A stretch of 64,000 bases of DNA from Rikenella microfusus (GCA_020722565.1 DYKO01000006.1:62001-126000); one strand, 5' to 3'; positions 29,301 through 35,906 are shown, counted from the first letter of the stretch. Numbers and translations are program-made. Notes: generated by a model from the sequence alone, not told the origin.

Positions 29301-30597
29301 CGAGGTAGAATTCACAAACCTTTCCACCAACGCAAATCTTTTTGAGTGGAATTTTAACGATGGTTACACGTCTTCATCTACAAATCCTAACCAAACATTT
29401 CTGAACGACACCGAGAACGACAAAATTTACAATGTGCGTCTGACAGCTCGTTCGGAGTACGATTGCGTTGACGATACAGTAAAGCAAATTACCATTTGGG
29501 CTACACCTCGTGCTTTAATTGGAGTTGAGCCACCTCTAAAGGAGTTTCCCGATAATACATTTAATATAATTAATGAATCTTCGCCTGCTGCCGACTCATG
29601 GAATTACTCATGGAACTTTGATGATAATACAAGTAGCACCAATAAAAATCCTGGTACCCACACCTATTCCCGATGGGGACATAAGGAAAAGGGATTTACA
29701 TATGATGTTTCGCTTGTTATCAATAGTCCGCATTGTAAGGACTCCACATCAAAGGTTGTGTACCTGATGCCGTCTAAACCTATTGCCGATTTTACTCAGG
29801 ACAAGGCAAATGGATGTGCCCCGCATGTGGTACAATTTGTTAATAGATCGCAGTATGGCGATAGCAATGGCTATGAATGGGATTTTGATGATGGTACCCC
29901 TCCTGTTAACGATTTCCAACCAATTCATCGTTTTGACAGTGCCGGTTATTATCGTGTAAAACTTAAGGTAACGGGAGAGGGTGGCGAAAGTTTCGACTAT
30001 GGTATTATAAGGGTTTATCCAACTCCCAATGCTGATTTTGTTGCCTATCCCGCACGCGTGATGTTGCCCGATGCCGAAGTGAGGTTGCAGAACCTTACCA
30101 CCAATTGCGATTCTTGTACCTACGACTGGGATATGGGGGATGGAACACAATACATTGACGTTAAGGACCCAAATCATATTTATACCCATATGGGCGAATT
30201 CAGAATCTCCATGTGGGCCTATAGAAAATATCAGGATGCTGTTTGCGTCGATTCCATATCAAAATATCCTGCTGTTTGGGTTGAGGGAATCGGTTATGTT
30301 AAGTTTCCTGATGCTTTTAAACCCAATCCAAGTGGACCTAATGGCGGGGCATATGATGAACATGACATGAAAAATGAGGTATTTCACCCTATTCATTATG
30401 GTGTTGTGGAGTATAAGTTGATGATATTTACCCGTTGGGGCGAACAGGTCTTTACTTCAATAGATGTTGATATTGGCTGGGATGGTTATATTAATGGCCG
30501 CTTAGCCGATCAGGGGGTTTATGTTTGGAGAGCTATTGGTACGTTCACCAACGGAAAGGTATTTGACCAAAGAGGTACAGTTACATTACTAAGATAG
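23341..30597 (+). CDS. Giant PKD-repeat protein with type B (gliding-motility) T9SS C-terminal domain
   Basis: A 2418-residue exported protein. Residues 1-27 are a signal peptide (ends VNAQ). Residues ~28-520 resemble the IgGFc-binding N-terminal domain found at the head of many Bacteroidota surface proteins (TDTEFWFSVPE start). From ~620 to ~2310 about twenty PKD-like modules follow; the core motif WxFGDG recurs (EFGDG, SFGDG, NFGDG, DFGNG and others), with each module opening near a GCxPxxVxF segment. Several modules replace the core with acidic DxDxDG-like loops (for example LNSDGDWND, WDKDGDGTF, FDFDGDGTF), which could bind calcium. The last ~100 residues are the type B sorting domain: FPDAFKPNPSG, then MIFTRWGEQVF, GWDGYING and GVYVWRA. 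PorP/SprF follows 5 bases later, the standard partner of type B cargo. Large adhesin is the likely role. Confidence 0.93.
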   Translation: MGLRKFSWVFFEVLILSFIFGGEVNAQTDTEFWFSVPEINRYHWNGDETSPGNKGYPTYIRITTGTLPSTVTISMPANAANFNGGNPLVFNISANKTQTIDLAAYNLIGDDKTTPATSIENRLLWTSSNTAAPHPYVNKNNKGLLIEATSPVTVYYEISAIFNMDLLALKGKNALGKTFYIPFETTYPISQYVTNETKYTYRPYSSFEIVATEDNTEIRITPTRSVFVYPTGSKPADVPFTIWLNRGETAIIASYKNDNNVAYKVDPNYTLAGTKVEVVSGGDIAINSRHDMVSPGGGVDFVGDQLVPTDHIGFHYAVVRGQLADAQEYVYVIGTQSNTQVWVNGAYAGLINERGVLPVQVPDANPITTIEADKEVYVYHLSGFGDGTHTQVAGAIIPTISTCTGSSRVGFNRTKADYDNGYGSKYYEFYMNILVRKGAEDGFKLYDKNGNDVTAIVPGLNNPASYTDVGTTAPFNEWVYVSFKADNIQAGVDEAYLLENTKDVFHLGILNGHPNADAFYGYFSDFNTFDPTAFVVVNESQGGKICYGDSRQLYASGGTHYLWTPSDFLDDPASPTPVASNITRSLKYTVVVSGACGLSATREVNFLVSDPIYPGFTTDQFEGCSRFQPTIINNATGADQSWWDLNSDGDWNDPNEGRNDSPTFQVPFTNTGIDTLRYTITQMVIDATGICQKTFSKDILVYPDININPAILSTSDPNNCHPVTVNFKANPTGNSGTATFRWEFGDGATSSDPDPAHTYYNYSPNPQNLNAELTITDKYNYCAVTKSVPVTVQPYIRASFAVDKVEICSGESIPIINNSTGGITNTYWDKDGDGTFESSDPSNWTFSRNTTTPISVKVQNAGGCTNTFTQTITVNPTPSADVAVATQGDVICSPLAVNLNATNISNGSTLEWILSEGGSSNVISNQPTTTYNIQNYDASAHTYDIQLRMLSDKGCQFLSNPTTVTVQPFVDADFIVLNNTNCSPVDLSIDVQKYAGTSEYRWDWDNNGIDDVIYDQSSQQDVFTRQEINQSGAAYNFQPKLTVANLAGCTKSKVFDNSIPIYPEVTADFMLPNDPLCNPQTLTLTNLSSFTGGGILSNATFNWSFGDGSTSNERDPVHTFTNLTQNNKTFNITLTTESEHGCASQPVTKQLTLYPFIRSEFSIDNLAGCAPHDYSISLTKHPGISSYDFDFDGDGTFDQLFTSTTAPINIPHTQDNLTGSEKLYDVTLRVANVNGCTDVSTIPVRVYPGVTANFTPNVDQVICEGASVDFNSTSVINGTSTHPEYVTWNFGDGLTSNLKTVNHIFYNDDTQNDKQYTVTLTASNVHGCSDTKTLGVTVHPKLTNGFTMQMSGECTPFDVTFTPTGVGATAYEWSFGGLFPNETRNNSNPFTYQADNLDPDNISTHTITLVTSNANGACVSQPVSKTITVYPRLIPQASSLEQFACPGSPITFTNSSTGGDLVYTWDFKDGQSYSTTLQDNFDHYFENRTATDKSFSVSLSATNANGCSKSVDVPVTIHPRVEADFTTTYDNICVPFDVSFTNTSLNGSTFDWDYGYSLGGVPQQQQTQRPTLTHTYTFDNDQLNSIFKPTIILTASQNHINSGLTCTSTIQKEFIDIYPKVMTSFTPSTNRGCNPLTVDFSNSSTGLGTYLWDFGNGMQTNQEHPSGITFTNNRNDQLTNYTVWLKAVNAIGCRDSISQIITVNPKVVADFAWDKTEGCSPVTIGLNNTSTSPLYQYTWDFGDGQTSTDEQPIEHGYSNSTLSVDNPTITLTTSYRDNPACSDVKTLPLSIYPRIYPDFDANFAGCTPHRVEFVNQTQAFSSNNEFIWKFGNGNHSYDSDPVEEYKNPDTNNDAIFTVTLTAQSEHGCIDSVKKDVTVYPRPYATMELTGDYISCPPFDVEMQNGTLGTNLTFTYNFGDSTDTTTTSMANMKHRFDNLSSDPVAYQIWLKAVNDHNCADSVSQTVQVFPRVTADYDVTPGYESCSPHEVEFTNLSTNANLFEWNFNDGYTSSSTNPNQTFLNDTENDKIYNVRLTARSEYDCVDDTVKQITIWATPRALIGVEPPLKEFPDNTFNIINESSPAADSWNYSWNFDDNTSSTNKNPGTHTYSRWGHKEKGFTYDVSLVINSPHCKDSTSKVVYLMPSKPIADFTQDKANGCAPHVVQFVNRSQYGDSNGYEWDFDDGTPPVNDFQPIHRFDSAGYYRVKLKVTGEGGESFDYGIIRVYPTPNADFVAYPARVMLPDAEVRLQNLTTNCDSCTYDWDMGDGTQYIDVKDPNHIYTHMGEFRISMWAYRKYQDAVCVDSISKYPAVWVEGIGYVKFPDAFKPNPSGPNGGAYDEHDMKNEVFHPIHYGVVEYKLMIFTRWGEQVFTSIDVDIGWDGYINGRLADQGVYVWRAIGTFTNGKVFDQRGTVTLLR

Positions 30598-30602
30598 GCT
30601 TT

Positions 30603-31589
30603 ATGATAAAAAAGGGTTTATTTACGATTGGTTTGTTGACGATGATAGCCTGTAGGGTTTCCTTTTCGCAGGATACCCATTTTACCCAGTTCTATTCTAA
30701 TCCAATGCACTTAGGACCATCCTTTGCAGGTGGAGTTGCTGGGCAACGTGCAGTAGCCAATTACCGCAATCAATGGATTGGTGTGCCCCATGGGTTTCAA
30801 ACCTATGGCGTTTCATGGGACTATAACATGAGCGTTTTTCATAGCGGATTTGGGCTTGCTGCCCAACGTGATCATGCCGGTGCAGGAAATTATGGTAATA
30901 CCCGTTTTGGTACTCTTTACTCTTACGATTTTACCCCCAATCCCGATATCCATATCCGACCCGGTTTGGGCTTTTACCTCCAGCAAATATCCATAAATTT
31001 TAGTAATCTCACCTTTGGCGATCAGCTGGCGCTTGATCCTGCCCCCCCTAGCTCTTTGGTATTTCCCGGTAAGTCCGCTGTTTGGGATATCGATGTGGCA
31101 TCTTCTGTACTGGTCTATTCCTACAACTCTTGGTTTGGTTTTACCTGGGATCATATGCTTAGACCTGTAAGCTCTTTTTACAATGATGAAGCCCGAACTC
31201 CATTTAAGTTTTCACTTTACGGAGGCTATAGGTATATTACAAAGGGTTTTTTAATGAGTAAAATTGAGCAAAGCATCACCGCTGCTTTTAATTTGAAGTT
31301 TCAGGGTGAATATAAACAGTTAGATTTGGGGCTCTACTGGATGAACGAGCCTTTGAGCTTCGGATTCTGGTGGAGGGGTATGCCCAAAGGAAAGGTAAAT
31401 AAACGAATCGATGCCCTGTCATTCATGGTAGGATATAAACTGGATAATATGAGTTTTGGCTACAGCTACGATTTCACCATTTCACGTTTAGGCGTGGGAA
31501 GTGGTGGTTCGCATGAGATATCAATGTCCATTTTACTAAAAACAGTAACACGCAAACGATGGAAAGCACTGCCTTGTCCTACATTTTAA
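30603..31589 (+). CDS. PorP/SprF family type IX secretion membrane protein
   Basis: A 328-residue outer-membrane protein of the PorP/SprF family. Known members are needed for secretion and surface attachment of T9SS cargo with a type B C-terminal domain, and each is usually paired with one cargo. The signal peptide is residues ~1-22 and is followed directly by the family hallmark QDTHFTQFYSNPMHLGPSFAG. Later landmarks are AVANYRNQWIGVP near residue 55 and the repeated beta-strand pattern of a 14-stranded-type barrel. The gene begins 5 bases after the stop of the 2418-residue cargo gene, so the two are almost certainly co-transcribed. Confidence 0.95.
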   Translation: MIKKGLFTIGLLTMIACRVSFSQDTHFTQFYSNPMHLGPSFAGGVAGQRAVANYRNQWIGVPHGFQTYGVSWDYNMSVFHSGFGLAAQRDHAGAGNYGNTRFGTLYSYDFTPNPDIHIRPGLGFYLQQISINFSNLTFGDQLALDPAPPSSLVFPGKSAVWDIDVASSVLVYSYNSWFGFTWDHMLRPVSSFYNDEARTPFKFSLYGGYRYITKGFLMSKIEQSITAAFNLKFQGEYKQLDLGLYWMNEPLSFGFWWRGMPKGKVNKRIDALSFMVGYKLDNMSFGYSYDFTISRLGVGSGGSHEISMSILLKTVTRKRWKALPCPTF

Positions 31590-31667
31590 TGTGTATTTGA
31601 ATTTTATTACCAGTCATCTCTTTCTTGACTCCGCTACCCATATAGCCCGGGTTCGACTTAAAATTGA

Positions 31668-31693
31668 TGTTCAAAAATTGTTTTTTTTGAACA
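31668..31693. terminator. AT-rich 10-bp inverted repeat after the T9SS operon
   Basis: TGTTCAAAAA (31668-31677) and TTTTTGAACA (31684-31693) are exact complements around a 6-base T-rich loop. It lies 79 bases after porP and 42 bases before the OsmC gene. The stem is AT-rich and is followed by AAAGCATTTTTTTT, so it may terminate the T9SS operon, or be an operator for the OsmC gene. Confidence 0.4.
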
Positions 31694-31734
31694 AAAGCAT
31701 TTTTTTTGCTGTTCCTATTTAAATATGTGAATTT

Positions 31735-32157
31735 ATGGATAAAATAACAGTTAATGCCGATTGGATTGACGGTATGGCCTTTGAGGCCGATGTTAATGGT
31801 CATAAAATTATAATTGATGCCGAAGATAATGTTGGCGGAACCAATCGTGGCCCTCGTCCAAAACCTTTGATGCTACTAGCCCTTGCCGGTTGCACTGGAA
31901 TGGATGTTATTTCTATACTCAAAAAAATGCGCGAGAATGTTAAAAAGTTTCGCGTTAGCGTTGAGGCCCTGCAAACCGATGAGCATCCAAAGCATTACGC
32001 CGAAATGAAGGTTATTTACGAGTTCTGGGGCAACAACCTCAATCCTGACAATGTTAAAAAAGCCGTTACCCTCAGCGATACAAGGTACTGCGGTGTGAGC
32101 GCCTCATATAGAAAGGCAATGAACCTTTCGCATGAAATTGTTATTCACAACGAGTAA
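31735..32157 (+). CDS. OsmC family peroxiredoxin-like protein
   Basis: A 140-residue OsmC/Ohr-fold protein. OsmC-type dimers reduce organic hydroperoxides through two conserved cysteines per active site. Both are present: C53 in LALAGCTGMDV and C119 in TRYCGVSASY. The N-terminal beta-rich half (FEADVNGHKIIID) and the helix following the first cysteine match the family. It lies 5 bases before a DUF1858 gene, so the two are co-transcribed. Whether it acts on hydroperoxides or on sulfur species cannot be told from sequence. Confidence 0.92.
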   Translation: MDKITVNADWIDGMAFEADVNGHKIIIDAEDNVGGTNRGPRPKPLMLLALAGCTGMDVISILKKMRENVKKFRVSVEALQTDEHPKHYAEMKVIYEFWGNNLNPDNVKKAVTLSDTRYCGVSASYRKAMNLSHEIVIHNE

Positions 32158-32162
32158 CTGCT

Positions 32163-32360
32163 ATGCCTATTTCCAGGGATATCAGCATTGAGGAACTTGT
32201 TGAGCGGGTTCCCGCATCGGTAGCGTTTCTTAGAGATAAGGGAATAACTTGTATTATTTGCGGCGAACCGGTTTGGGGAACCCTATACGAATTAGCCCTT
32301 CAAAAGGGCTTTTCCGAATCCGAAATCGACGAGTTGGTATCGGATATTGAGAAGCTATAG
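32163..32360 (+). CDS. DUF1858 domain protein
   Basis: A 65-residue protein made entirely of one DUF1858 domain: ISIEELVERVPASVAFL, then the CxxC motif in GITCIICGEP, then a helical tail. DUF1858 is found alone or fused to redox and hybrid-cluster proteins in anaerobes; the CxxC suggests thiol or metal chemistry but its role is not known. Its place 5 bases downstream of the OsmC gene suggests a shared thiol-redox job. Start ATG at 32163 gives the usual family length. Confidence 0.85.
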   Translation: MPISRDISIEELVERVPASVAFLRDKGITCIICGEPVWGTLYELALQKGFSESEIDELVSDIEKL

Positions 32361-32548
32361 CAAAACAATAAAAAGAGTTCGTTGCTCATAATATTGTTGA
32401 TGGTTAATAGATAATTAAAGATTCAAAACCGAATAATTTCTGAGATTTGAGATCTGGATTTTGGAATTCCGCTAACTCCTAGAGATTCTGCAATCTGCCT
32501 TTGCCGGGTAAATTATTTGTTATTTTATAATCTTTAATTCCTTCGTAA

Positions 32549-32556
32549 TAAATTTG
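32549..32556 (+). promoter_or_regulatory. -7 element for the asnA leader transcript
   Basis: TAAATTTG fits TAnnTTTG exactly. Transcription would begin near 32563, 43 bases before the leader-peptide ATG. The -33 position has no clear TTTG. Confidence 0.5.
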
Positions 32557-32605
32557 TTTTTATAAAAAACATTACCGATATTGCAACTGTAAAACGAAAC
32601 CAGAA

Positions 32606-32689
32606 ATGATTCAACTTAGAGGCACCAGTAATTACTTCAATTTCAACAATAATAATTTGTTGAAAGTGGGAGGTTTTGGTGTCGTGTAG
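32606..32689 (+). CDS. Asparagine-rich leader peptide of the asnA attenuator
   Basis: A 27-codon frame, ATG to TAG. Six of its codons are for asparagine, at 32630, 32639 and a run of four at 32645-32656 (peptide portion SNYFNFNNNN), directly upstream of a terminator and of asparagine synthetase. This matches the control logic of his, trp or thr leader peptides. When Asn-tRNA is short a ribosome would stall on the Asn run; when it is plentiful the ribosome would reach the stop at 32687-32689 and cover the antiterminator arm at 32668-32680. It was too short for routine gene calls. No family match is known to me; the call rests on codon content and the RNA pairings. Confidence 0.75.
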   Translation: MIQLRGTSNYFNFNNNNLLKVGGFGVV

Positions 32690-32746
32690 TTAAAAATAAT
32701 ATTTGCAAACCAAGGCCTTCCTGAACAACGGAAGGCCTTTTTGTTT
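32668..32746 (+). promoter_or_regulatory. Transcription attenuator of asnA (antiterminator and terminator)
   Basis: The terminator is a perfect 10-bp stem, AAGGCCTTCC (32712-32721) with GGAAGGCCTT (32730-32739), an 8-base loop and tail TTTGTTT. The competing helix pairs GGGAGGTTTTGGT (32668-32680, inside the leader frame) with ACCAAGGCCTTCC (32709-32721) over 13 positions, three of them G-U. The two helices share the whole 5' arm of the terminator and so exclude each other. A ribosome at the leader stop would mask 32668-32680 and permit termination. Confidence 0.75.
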
Positions 32747-32760
32747 ATGAATTAGTGATT

Positions 32761-32868
32761 ATGATGGTAGGCATGAGTATTAATTATAGCAATAATAATC
32801 GTCCACCCCCACTGGGTTTGGTGCACGTTACTATTGCCCCTCCCGGAGTCCGGCGAAAAGGCTTTTTT
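32761..32868 (+). promoter_or_regulatory. Possible second, tandem Asn-rich attenuator before asnA
   Basis: A second frame from ATG 32761 contains Asn-rich SINYSNNN, followed at once by CACCCCC (32804-32810), which can pair with GGG...GGTG (32814-32823). An alternative helix pairs ACTGGG (32811-32816) with CCC and AGT at 32842-32849. A third hairpin, CCGG (843-846) with CCGG (850-853) nested in GCC/GGC, precedes six T residues (32863-32868). This is a 1:2, 2:3, 3:4 arrangement. Against it: the frame does not stop before the hairpins but runs to 32949 inside asnA, and the last hairpin is weak. Confidence 0.4.
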
Positions 32869-32914
32869 ATTCAACATTTCAAGGAAAATCAAAAATTACC
32901 TAACAGCTATAACT

Positions 32915-33928
32915 ATGCAGACAAAAATTTTAGAAACACAAACCGGTAGCGTAATCCGCTCCATTGAAACCGAGGATGCCATAACCCTGATTAAGGAAAC
33001 ATTTCCCCGATTGCTTTCGGCAAAACTTAACCTCAGGAGGGTTACAGCTCCGCTGATAGTGCCCTCAGGAATGGGTATTAACGACGATTTAAACGGAGCG
33101 GAAAGACCGGTTTCGTTTTATGCTCCCCACTTAAACAGGAAGATTGAAGTGGTGCAATCGTTGGCTAAATGGAAGAGGCTTACGCTCCATCGCCTTAAAT
33201 TGCAACCCGGAAACGGTATTTATACCGATATGAACGCATTAAGGCCCGATGAGGTTCCCGATGCTACCCATTCAATATATGTCGATCAGTGGGATTGGGA
33301 GAAGTGTATTCGTCCTCAGGATAAGAGCGTTGAGTGCTTTCGTAAAAGCGTTACTGATATTTATTCTGCCATTGTTGAGATGGAGGCCATTATTTGCGGT
33401 AGGGTAGCGGGAATAAAACCGGAGCTACCCGGTAAAATATTTTTTATTCATTCGGCCGAACTTGAGGGCATGTTTCCTGAGATGAGCCCGCGCGAACGCG
33501 AGCAAAAAATTTGTAGAGAGTATGGTGCTGTTTGTATCGAAGGTATTGGCTATCCATTATCCGATGGTAAGCCTTCCGATGGCCGAGCCCCCGATTATGA
33601 CGATTGGTCAACCCTCCGCCCCGATGGCTTTCGCGGACTTAATGGTGATATTTTGGTTTGGCACAAACCCTTGGGTATTGCACTTGAACTTTCCTCCATG
33701 GGGATCAGAGTCGATAGCCAGGCATTGCGGTTACAGCTGCAAATGCAAGGACAGGGGCATCGTAGCAAGCTACACTTCCATAGCCTGCTACTGGAGGGGA
33801 AGCTGCCACAAAGTATCGGTGGAGGCATTGGTCAATCAAGGCTTTGCATGTACCTGCTACGTAAAATTCATATTGCACAGGTTCAGGCATCGGTTTGGCC
33901 CGAAGGGTCTGATTATTTATCTTTTTAA
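32915..33928 (+). CDS. asnA: Aspartate-ammonia ligase (asparagine synthetase A)
   Basis: AsnA makes asparagine from aspartate, ammonia and ATP through an aspartyl-adenylate, using a fold related to class II aminoacyl-tRNA synthetases. From the ATG at 32915 the protein has 337 residues (E. coli AsnA has 330); an in-frame start at 32834 would add 27 residues that lie in the regulatory leader and is unlikely. Family segments include LNLRRVTAPLIVPSGMGIND, KWKRLTLHRL, DMNALRPDE, YVDQWDWEK and GGGIGQSRLCMYLL, the last being class II motif 3-like. Transcription is probably set by the asparagine attenuator at 32606-32746. The next gene, ilvE, has its own promoter-like element. Confidence 0.96.
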   Translation: MQTKILETQTGSVIRSIETEDAITLIKETFPRLLSAKLNLRRVTAPLIVPSGMGINDDLNGAERPVSFYAPHLNRKIEVVQSLAKWKRLTLHRLKLQPGNGIYTDMNALRPDEVPDATHSIYVDQWDWEKCIRPQDKSVECFRKSVTDIYSAIVEMEAIICGRVAGIKPELPGKIFFIHSAELEGMFPEMSPREREQKICREYGAVCIEGIGYPLSDGKPSDGRAPDYDDWSTLRPDGFRGLNGDILVWHKPLGIALELSSMGIRVDSQALRLQLQMQGQGHRSKLHFHSLLLEGKLPQSIGGGIGQSRLCMYLLRKIHIAQVQASVWPEGSDYLSF

Positions 33929-34079
33929 CTAAAAATTTGTTTCTTTTACAATTTAACTCCTTTGATATGAGTATTCTTTTATGCTTTCAATTTATAATTA
34001 AAACTATTTGTACAGCTACATTTAAACCTTTTTGCTGTAAAACATCTAAAAAAATACAACAAAATAAAAAGATATGCTT

Positions 34080-34087
34080 TAACTTTG
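34080..34087 (+). promoter_or_regulatory. Candidate -7 element of ilvE
   Basis: TAACTTTG fits TAnnTTTG and lies 39 bases before the ATG at 34127. The upstream sequence is very A-rich without a clear -33 box. Confidence 0.45.
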
Positions 34088-34126
34088 TAAAACTACAATT
34101 TGTCCAATTCTTAAAATATTGGAATC

Positions 34127-35146
34127 ATGCAAAACTTAGATTGGAAGAATCTTCCGTTTGGTTATGTTAAAACCAAGTATAATGTTCGGTGCTACTACAG
34201 GAATGGCAAATGGGGCAACCTTGAGGTATCGGACTCTGAGTATATAAATATACACATGGCTGCCACAGCACTGCACTATGGTCAGGAAGCCTTTGAGGGT
34301 ATGAAGGCCTACCGTGGCAAGGATGGCAAAATTCGCCTGTTTCGATGGGATGAAAACGCCAAGCGCCTGCAGCACTCTGCAGAGGGTATTTTGATGGCTC
34401 CTGTTCCCAAGGAGCTCTTCTACGAAGCAGTGGTTAAGGCCGTTAAGTTAAATGAGGATTTTGTTCCACCCTATGGTACGGGCGCTTCGCTCTACCTAAG
34501 GCCGTTACTTTTTGGTTCGGGTGCAGAGGTGGGAGTTCGCCCGGCTAAGGAATACATGTTTGTGGTTTTTGTAACCCCGGTTGGTCCCTATTTTAAGGAA
34601 GGGTTTAATCCTGTTAAAATTGCCATTGTTCGCGATAGCGACCGTGCAGCACCACTGGGAACCGGAACCTTTAAGGTTGGTGGCAATTATGCTGCAAGCC
34701 TTCGTGGGGTTGAAAAAGCGCGGAGCGCTGGATACAGCTCGCCCATGTATCTCGATGCCAAGGAGAAAAAGTATATCGATGAGATTGGAGCTGCCAATTT
34801 CTTTGGCATTAAGAACAACACCTATATTACACCAAAATCAACATCTATATTGGGTTCCATTACCAATATGAGCATTATACAACTTGCAGAAGATTTGGGA
34901 TTAAAGGTTGAGCGTCGTCCTGTTGCTGTAGAGGAACTTGAAACATTTGAGGAGGCAGGGGCTTGTGGTACCGCAGCTATTATATCGCCAATTGGAGAGA
35001 TAAAAGATCTTGAAACCGGAAAGGTTTATACCTTCTGTAAAGACGGCAAACCTGGCCCAATATCAACAAAACTATATCAAACCCTGGTGGGTGTTCAATA
35101 CGGTGAAATTGAGGATAAACACGGTTGGGTAACCATTATCGAATAG
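34127..35146 (+). CDS. ilvE: Branched-chain amino acid aminotransferase
   Basis: This PLP enzyme interconverts leucine, isoleucine and valine with their 2-oxo acids using glutamate/2-oxoglutarate. The 339-residue length and sequence fit the type II (eukaryote-like) branch of fold-type IV aminotransferases. Landmarks are ALHYGQEAFEGMKAYR near residue 48-63, YLRPLLFG, GTGTFKVGGNYAAS with the Schiff-base Lys at K183, DEIGAANFF and GTAAIISPIG. The gene is single: preceded by a -7-like element and followed by a strong terminator. No other branched-chain biosynthesis gene lies nearby, so it may serve both synthesis and breakdown. Confidence 0.96.
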   Translation: MQNLDWKNLPFGYVKTKYNVRCYYRNGKWGNLEVSDSEYINIHMAATALHYGQEAFEGMKAYRGKDGKIRLFRWDENAKRLQHSAEGILMAPVPKELFYEAVVKAVKLNEDFVPPYGTGASLYLRPLLFGSGAEVGVRPAKEYMFVVFVTPVGPYFKEGFNPVKIAIVRDSDRAAPLGTGTFKVGGNYAASLRGVEKARSAGYSSPMYLDAKEKKYIDEIGAANFFGIKNNTYITPKSTSILGSITNMSIIQLAEDLGLKVERRPVAVEELETFEEAGACGTAAIISPIGEIKDLETGKVYTFCKDGKPGPISTKLYQTLVGVQYGEIEDKHGWVTIIE

Positions 35147-35156
35147 TAAAACAATT

Positions 35157-35190
35157 ATCGGCTGAGGCAGCTCCTCAGCCGATTCTGTTT
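35157..35190 (+). terminator. Intrinsic terminator of ilvE
   Basis: A perfect 11-bp stem, ATCGGCTGAGG (35157-35167) with CCTCAGCCGAT (35173-35183), a 5-base loop and tail TCTGTTTT. It starts 11 bases after the ilvE stop. Confidence 0.9.
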
Positions 35191-35906
35191 TAATGCGCTA
35201 CTGTTACTTTAGTCCTACGTACTATATTTGTTAAAGTTAAAATAGCAACATCTGATTTCCTGTAAATTGATTAACGACCATTTTTATTGATTTTCAGCAA
35301 AATATATTATTAAGGTCTTTATCAATCTATCTTAAAATTTTTTGTATTCCATTGAAATTTTTTTAGTTCATTCAATAAATTGTAGGTTCATTTAAGTAGG
35401 TGCCTTTCTGCTTCAATGTATAAATTATACTTGTATCAGCGGATACAGATACCTTTAAAATACCTATGAAACATCCACCTAAGGCAACTTGCACATACAC
35501 AAATGAACAACCGAGTGCTTTCTTAAGAACTCGGCAGAACCAAAATATATTGCGAGCCCCACGGGGTTGATCCGAACGTTAGCGCGTGTTTAAGATAAAA
35601 ACATAACTTACTGGTAATTAATGAAATTAAATTTTTTTACTGATGATTCAAAATTATAGGCTATTAGGGTTGTTTTAACCCTATTGTGTAGGTTTGATTG
35701 TAACCGGGTACTGCTAATTGCTTTATTGCAGCATGGATACCATGGATTGCTTTCTGGTTAACTTTCTTTTTAACCAGAGAAACTATAAAATGTAATCAAC
35801 ATAGCTGAACTAAAGTTAGCAACAAATAATCATATGAGTAAATCACTATATTATTTAAGCAACTTTTTTTATTTTAGTGAGGCAAAAAAATTAAGCGAAT
35901 CAACAA
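35191..35906. other. 716-base intergenic stretch with three hairpins and a GC-richer patch
   Basis: No gene is supported here. The stretch is AT-rich except for about 35550-35600, which contains CCCCACGGGG and CCGAACGTTAGCGCG and stands out in composition. Two clean hairpins follow: TAGGGTT/AACCCTA (35665-35683, loop 5) and CTGGTTAA/TTAACCAG (35754-35777, loop 8), the latter 130 bases before the M16 peptidase gene. I found no tRNA, no open frame of note and no convincing insertion-sequence end. Confidence 0.5.

Noticed and set aside
28705-29301. 198-codon antisense frame inside the PKD-repeat gene
   Set aside because: It is a by-product of repetitive codon use in the large gene and shows no protein-like family pattern.
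32755-32949. 64-codon open frame before asnA as a protein gene
   Set aside because: It overlaps the asnA start in another frame, has no family features and its content is better explained as leader sequence; kept only as a possible regulatory frame.
33522-33932. 136-codon overlapping frame inside asnA
   Set aside because: asnA in the other frame is a clear full-length enzyme; this frame has no recognisable features.
33929-34126. Leader-peptide attenuator for ilvE
   Set aside because: A short frame with Ile and Leu codons exists, but there is no terminator hairpin or competing helix before ilvE.
35550-35600. Integron attC site or insertion-sequence end
   Set aside because: Only a short CGTTAGC-like core is present; the matching inverse core, an integrase and target duplications were not found.
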